Of a DNA stretch of 10,132 nucleotides, positions 8,132 to 10,132 are shown piece after piece. Origin of the DNA: Bacteroides sp. (lineage in GTDB: Bacteria > Bacteroidota > Bacteroidia > Bacteroidales > Bacteroidaceae); the NCBI GenBank assembly GCA_021204375.1, contig JAJPZL010000489.1:1-10132 (forward strand). The letters are read 5' to 3'. The translations under genes and the position numbers were made by a program. How positions within the stretch are numbered: the stretch's first letter is position 1; each line of letters starts with the position of its first letter. The notes beneath the pieces are model-generated. The model was not told the DNA's origin, made no database searches, and saw nothing but the letters and a program-made list of their open reading frames with translations.

Positions 8132-9074
8132 CGTTGATGTGTTTGGGTAAGTATAGGTAATAGTAAAGAACAAATGCAAAGGAAAACAGGATAATACCAC
8201 CCCGTACTATGACTAGTAAACCGGTATAACGTGTGACAAATCCTTCGAGAAAGCCGGCAATTATGAAGATGGGCAGAGTGCCGATCAGGATCTTTACTCC
8301 TCGTTTGGCTCCCCGTTTAAAGGATTCTATGCGGGAGTAGGTGCCGGGAAAGAGCCAGCTGTTGCCCAGTGCCAGTCCGGCGGCTCCGGCTACGATGATG
8401 GCGGATATCTCCAGGGTACCATGTATCCAGATGGTAAGCATGGATTCAAACAGGAGCTCGTGTTCCAGAAAGAAGGTTTGAAAAGCTCCGAGCATTACTC
8501 CGTTACTGAAAAGGATATAGCCGGTGCCGATGCCGGTAAAAAGGCCCATGGCAAAGGTGTGAAAGGCTACCCGTATGTTATTCAGGGTGATCCCCATGAA
8601 CATGGGCAGGTGGGAGGCACTTTTATAGACTGCCAGCGGATCGCCCTGGGCGATATTCTCTAAGGTCATATCAATATAGCGGTCGCCCATGATGATACGG
8701 GCAAAGCCGGCATCATTCAGCGAGGAGACTGCTCCGATCACTGCACTGATTGCAAAGATAAGGAAAGAGTAGAGTAACTCTTTCCTGGAAGCTGCCATTA
8801 CCCGGGGGATCTCTTCCCGCCAGTAGGTAATGATACGCGAGGATCGTTCGCATTTGTTCTTATAGAGCTGGTGGTGCAGGGCGGAGGATAAATTATTAAG
8901 ATAGGCTGTAATGCGTGAATGGGGATAGTGGCTTTGTGAAAAGGAGAGATCGGTGGTGATGTCCATATAAGCATCTGCCAACCTGTCGAGGCTTTCGTGG
9001 TCTGCCCGTTGGATCAACTTTTCGGTCTCTTCCCATTTTCGGATGTTCTGTCTTACGAATAAGAGCTCTTTCAC
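8106..9074 (-). CDS. SpoIIM (stage II sporulation protein M, DUF95) family membrane protein
   Basis: A 322-residue member of the SpoIIM family, which in non-sporulating Bacteroidota has no proven role. A soluble helical N-terminal part (1-97, LFVRQNIRKWEETEKL) precedes several membrane helices. Hallmarks are IWIHGTLEISAIIVAGAAGL at 215-234 and GTLPIFIIAGFLEGFVTRY at 265-283. I chose the GTG at 9074: family members begin close to this point (K-E-x-x-F-V-R), no in-frame ATG lies upstream, and the next upstream candidate, TTG at 9140, lies upstream of the promoter's -7 element and would not be transcribed. The GTG may be a mutated ATG. This is the first gene of the six-gene minus-strand operon and shares its promoter region with the divergent RDD gene. 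The name does not imply sporulation here. Confidence 0.9.
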   Translation of the reverse strand: MKELLFVRQNIRKWEETEKLIQRADHESLDRLADAYMDITTDLSFSQSHYPHSRITAYLNNLSSALHHQLYKNKCERSSRIITYWREEIPRVMAASRKELLYSFLIFAISAVIGAVSSLNDAGFARIIMGDRYIDMTLENIAQGDPLAVYKSASHLPMFMGITLNNIRVAFHTFAMGLFTGIGTGYILFSNGVMLGAFQTFFLEHELLFESMLTIWIHGTLEISAIIVAGAAGLALGNSWLFPGTYSRIESFKRGAKRGVKILIGTLPIFIIAGFLEGFVTRYTGLLVIVRGGIILFSFAFVLYYYLYLPKHINDEQATTKN

Positions 9075-9111
9075 GTGGTAGCGGATGACTAAAAATGTAA
9101 TAGTTATACGA

Positions 9112-9141
9112 CAAAAGTAATATAAATTATATATTTGCAAA
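9112..9141 (-). promoter_or_regulatory. Bacteroidota-type promoter of the SpoIIM-DUF58 operon
   Basis: On the minus strand TTTG (9141-9138) serves as a -33 element and TACTTTTG (9119-9112) matches the TAnnTTTG -7 consensus, with an 18-base spacer. The predicted transcript start is close to 9105, about 30 bases before the GTG start of the SpoIIM gene. The match is to the Bacteroides sigma-ABfr consensus; no experimental support is available here. Confidence 0.55.
9130..9137 (+). promoter_or_regulatory. Candidate -7 element for the RDD gene
   Basis: TATATTTG is an exact TAnnTTTG match, 29 bases before the RDD start codon. A good TTTG -33 box is not visible around 9105-9111, so the promoter may be weak or need an activator. 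It lies between the -7 and -33 boxes of the opposing promoter. Confidence 0.45.
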
Positions 9142-9166
9142 AAAAGAGCATCAGTTTCTAATAGGT

Positions 9167-9703
9167 ATGGCAGAGAGTTCTATTATTACCAGTCAATATG
9201 TACGTATCACTCACACCACTGCCGGGTTTGGGGAGAGGCTTCTGGCCCGGCTTATCGACTGGATGCTTATTGGTATCTATATCTTTGGCTGGTTTAAACT
9301 GAGTAGTACTTTTTTGTGGAACGAGGTAGTGATCATTTTGTTGCTAGTCATTCCTGTACTGGGGTATACGTTGCTGTTTGAGGTATTTAACCAGGGGCAG
9401 ACTCCCGGGAAGAAGCTGATAAAGATAAAGGTGGTGATGAAGGATGGGTCTCCTGCTACCCTGAGTGCTTATCTGCTGCGCTGGCTGATCTGGCCGGTGG
9501 ATATCATGTTCTCCGGGGGGATCGGGATGTTATCGATCTTCTTTACGAAGAACAGGCAGCGGCTGGGGGATCTGGCAGCCGGTACGCTGGTTATCAAGTT
9601 AGATAATTATAAGCAGGTAAGTGTAAAACTGGAGGAGTTCTCTTACTTAAAGGATAATTATACACCGGCTTTTCCGGAGATGGCAGAGCTCTCTATGGAG
9701 TAG
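9167..9703 (+). CDS. RDD-family membrane protein, C-terminally truncated by an in-frame TAG
   Basis: RDD domain membrane protein, a family seen beside SpoIIM and MoxR genes; its function is unknown, and some relatives elsewhere have been linked to ion transport. Reading gives 178 residues: the first RDD helix with Arg28 and Asp31 (ERLLARLIDWMLI), a second hydrophobic helix at about 53-71, GQTPGKKLIKIKVV at 77-90, a third hydrophobic segment near 102-127, and RQRLGDLAAGTLVI at 130-143, so the RDD domain is complete. The TAG at 9701-9703 falls inside the C-terminal tail after LSME. The same frame continues for 57 codons to a TGA at 9875 with a family-like helical tail, so the natural gene was probably 236 residues with CAG (Gln) at codon 179. 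The truncated product keeps all membrane parts and may still work. It is transcribed divergently from the SpoIIM operon. Confidence 0.9.
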   Translation: MAESSIITSQYVRITHTTAGFGERLLARLIDWMLIGIYIFGWFKLSSTFLWNEVVIILLLVIPVLGYTLLFEVFNQGQTPGKKLIKIKVVMKDGSPATLSAYLLRWLIWPVDIMFSGGIGMLSIFFTKNRQRLGDLAAGTLVIKLDNYKQVSVKLEEFSYLKDNYTPAFPEMAELSME

Positions 9704-9877
9704 GTCAGTGTGATCGAGCGGGTATTGGTAGCTCCGGCGGGAGACCAGGACTATATGGGTCGGTTGAGTGAAAAGGTAAAACAGTTATTGGATATACGGC
9801 CTGATATGGAGGACAGACGTTTTCTGGAAAAGATCGTAAAGGATTACTATTGTTATGCGTATGTGGATATCGTATGA
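9704..9877 (+). other. Detached 3' end of the RDD gene
   Basis: In frame with the RDD gene directly after its TAG, the sequence encodes VSVIERVLVAPAG, then GRLSEKVKQLLDI, then FLEKIVKDYYCYAYVDIV and a TGA at 9875-9877. Bacteroidota RDD proteins commonly carry a charged helical tail of this kind ending in a tyrosine-rich segment. There is no convincing start of its own, although a GTG lies at 9710. I infer that it is the severed tail, not a separate gene. Confidence 0.7.
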
Positions 9878-9903
9878 CGACCCGTCACACGTTATCCACA
9901 TAC
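9859..9903. repeat. Near-perfect inverted repeat with a DnaA-box-like core
   Basis: Two 21-base arms (9859-9879 and 9883-9903) pair at 19 positions around the 3-base loop ACC: 11 outer pairs (GTATGTGGATA with TATCCACATAC), then CGT/ACG and TGACG/CGTCA separated by single mismatches. The ancestral RDD stop codon lies inside the left arm. The right arm contains TTATCCACA (9892-9900), identical to the consensus DnaA box, and the left arm contains TGTGGATAT, one base from its complement. No T-run follows, so an intrinsic terminator is less likely; a protein-binding site or an RNA-protective hairpin is possible. Confidence 0.7.
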
Positions 9904-10024
9904 AGAATAATAATACATACGTACAAAAAGAATAGTTTAATTAGTCTGAGTAATTGTTTGGTTTTCAACTTATTTCCTGTGCTCTTTTTATATTGGGTTT
10001 TCTGCCTGAAATGTTTTTATTATT

Positions 10025-10120
10025 CAACCCGCTACAGGGTTGCAGGGCTTCGCTACCAATTCCACCAGTCGTTCGCTTCGCTCTCTTCACTGGGGGTTAT
10101 TAGCTTCGCTGACCGCTGGT
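10025..10120. repeat. Hairpin- and TTCGCT-rich intergenic repeat, running to the window edge
   Basis: CAACCC (10025-10030) pairs with GGGTTG (10037-10042), and CCAGT (10065-10069) with ACTGG (10089-10093). The hexamer TTCGCT occurs at 10049, 10072, 10077 and 10105. No reading frame is convincing. The mixture of small palindromes and a repeated hexamer resembles dispersed non-coding repeats of Bacteroidota chromosomes, an impression that needs a genome-wide comparison. The 120 bases before it (9904-10024) are AT-rich with no gene seen. Confidence 0.4.
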
Positions 10121-10132
10121 TCATATTTAATC

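Noticed and set aside
91..9703. Genetic code reassignment, or readthrough of one stop codon
   Set aside because: TGA, TAG and TAA all interrupt genes here, and TGA and TAA also end intact neighbours at the expected family length. One reassigned codon cannot explain the pattern, and the frameshifts need another cause.
9859..10020. Chromosomal replication origin
   Set aside because: There is only one perfect DnaA-box match and one inverted near match, both inside a single palindrome that is partly coding, with no dnaA, dnaN or cluster of boxes. Kept only as a finding to check.

Overview
The window looks like a chromosomal segment of a Bacteroidales-type bacterium (Bacteroidota). The evidence is the gene set: a uxuA with an SDR-type mannonate oxidoreductase, and a MoxR/DUF58/DUF4350/DUF4129/SpoIIM module next to an RDD gene. 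Promoter-like TAnnTTTG elements and the lack of clear Shine-Dalgarno sites agree with this. I see no rRNA, tRNA, CRISPR array, transposase or phage gene.

Layout. Positions 91-2101 (+) hold a two-gene D-glucuronate catabolism unit, an SDR oxidoreductase (uxuB type) followed by mannonate dehydratase uxuA, ending at a hairpin terminator. Positions 2102-2500 are a gene-free convergent spacer packed with about seven successive hairpins. On the minus strand, read from right to left, there is a six-gene, tightly packed operon: SpoIIM family protein (9074-8106), six-helix membrane protein (8131-7223), DUF4129 protein (7216-6521), DUF4350 protein (6528-5277), MoxR AAA+ ATPase (5265-4288) and DUF58 protein (4281-2968). 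A VOC/glyoxalase-like gene (2897-2501) follows in the same direction. The RDD gene (9167-9877) diverges from SpoIIM over a short promoter region. The right edge holds a near-perfect inverted repeat that overlaps the RDD reading frame, AT-rich DNA, and a hairpin- and TTCGCT-rich tract that looks like a dispersed intergenic repeat.

How the genes fit together. UxuB-type reductase and UxuA carry out consecutive steps from D-fructuronate through D-mannonate to 2-keto-3-deoxygluconate. The SpoIIM-to-DUF58 operon plus RDD is a recurring but poorly understood membrane module. A MoxR ATPase is expected to remodel or activate partners such as the DUF58 protein, and most other members are membrane-anchored.

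The striking property of the window is gene damage. Six of ten genes are interrupted by an in-frame stop, and two of these also carry a frameshift: uxuB (TGA), VOC (TGA plus frameshift in a homopolymer), DUF58 (TAG), DUF4350 (TAA plus frameshift), DUF4129 (TAA) and RDD (TAG). In each case recognisable family sequence continues past the lesion. All three stop codons are involved, so a single reassigned codon cannot explain it. Either this lineage is in an early stage of gene decay or the sequence carries errors or DNA damage. The bases alone cannot decide between these. uxuA, MoxR, the six-helix protein and SpoIIM read through intact.
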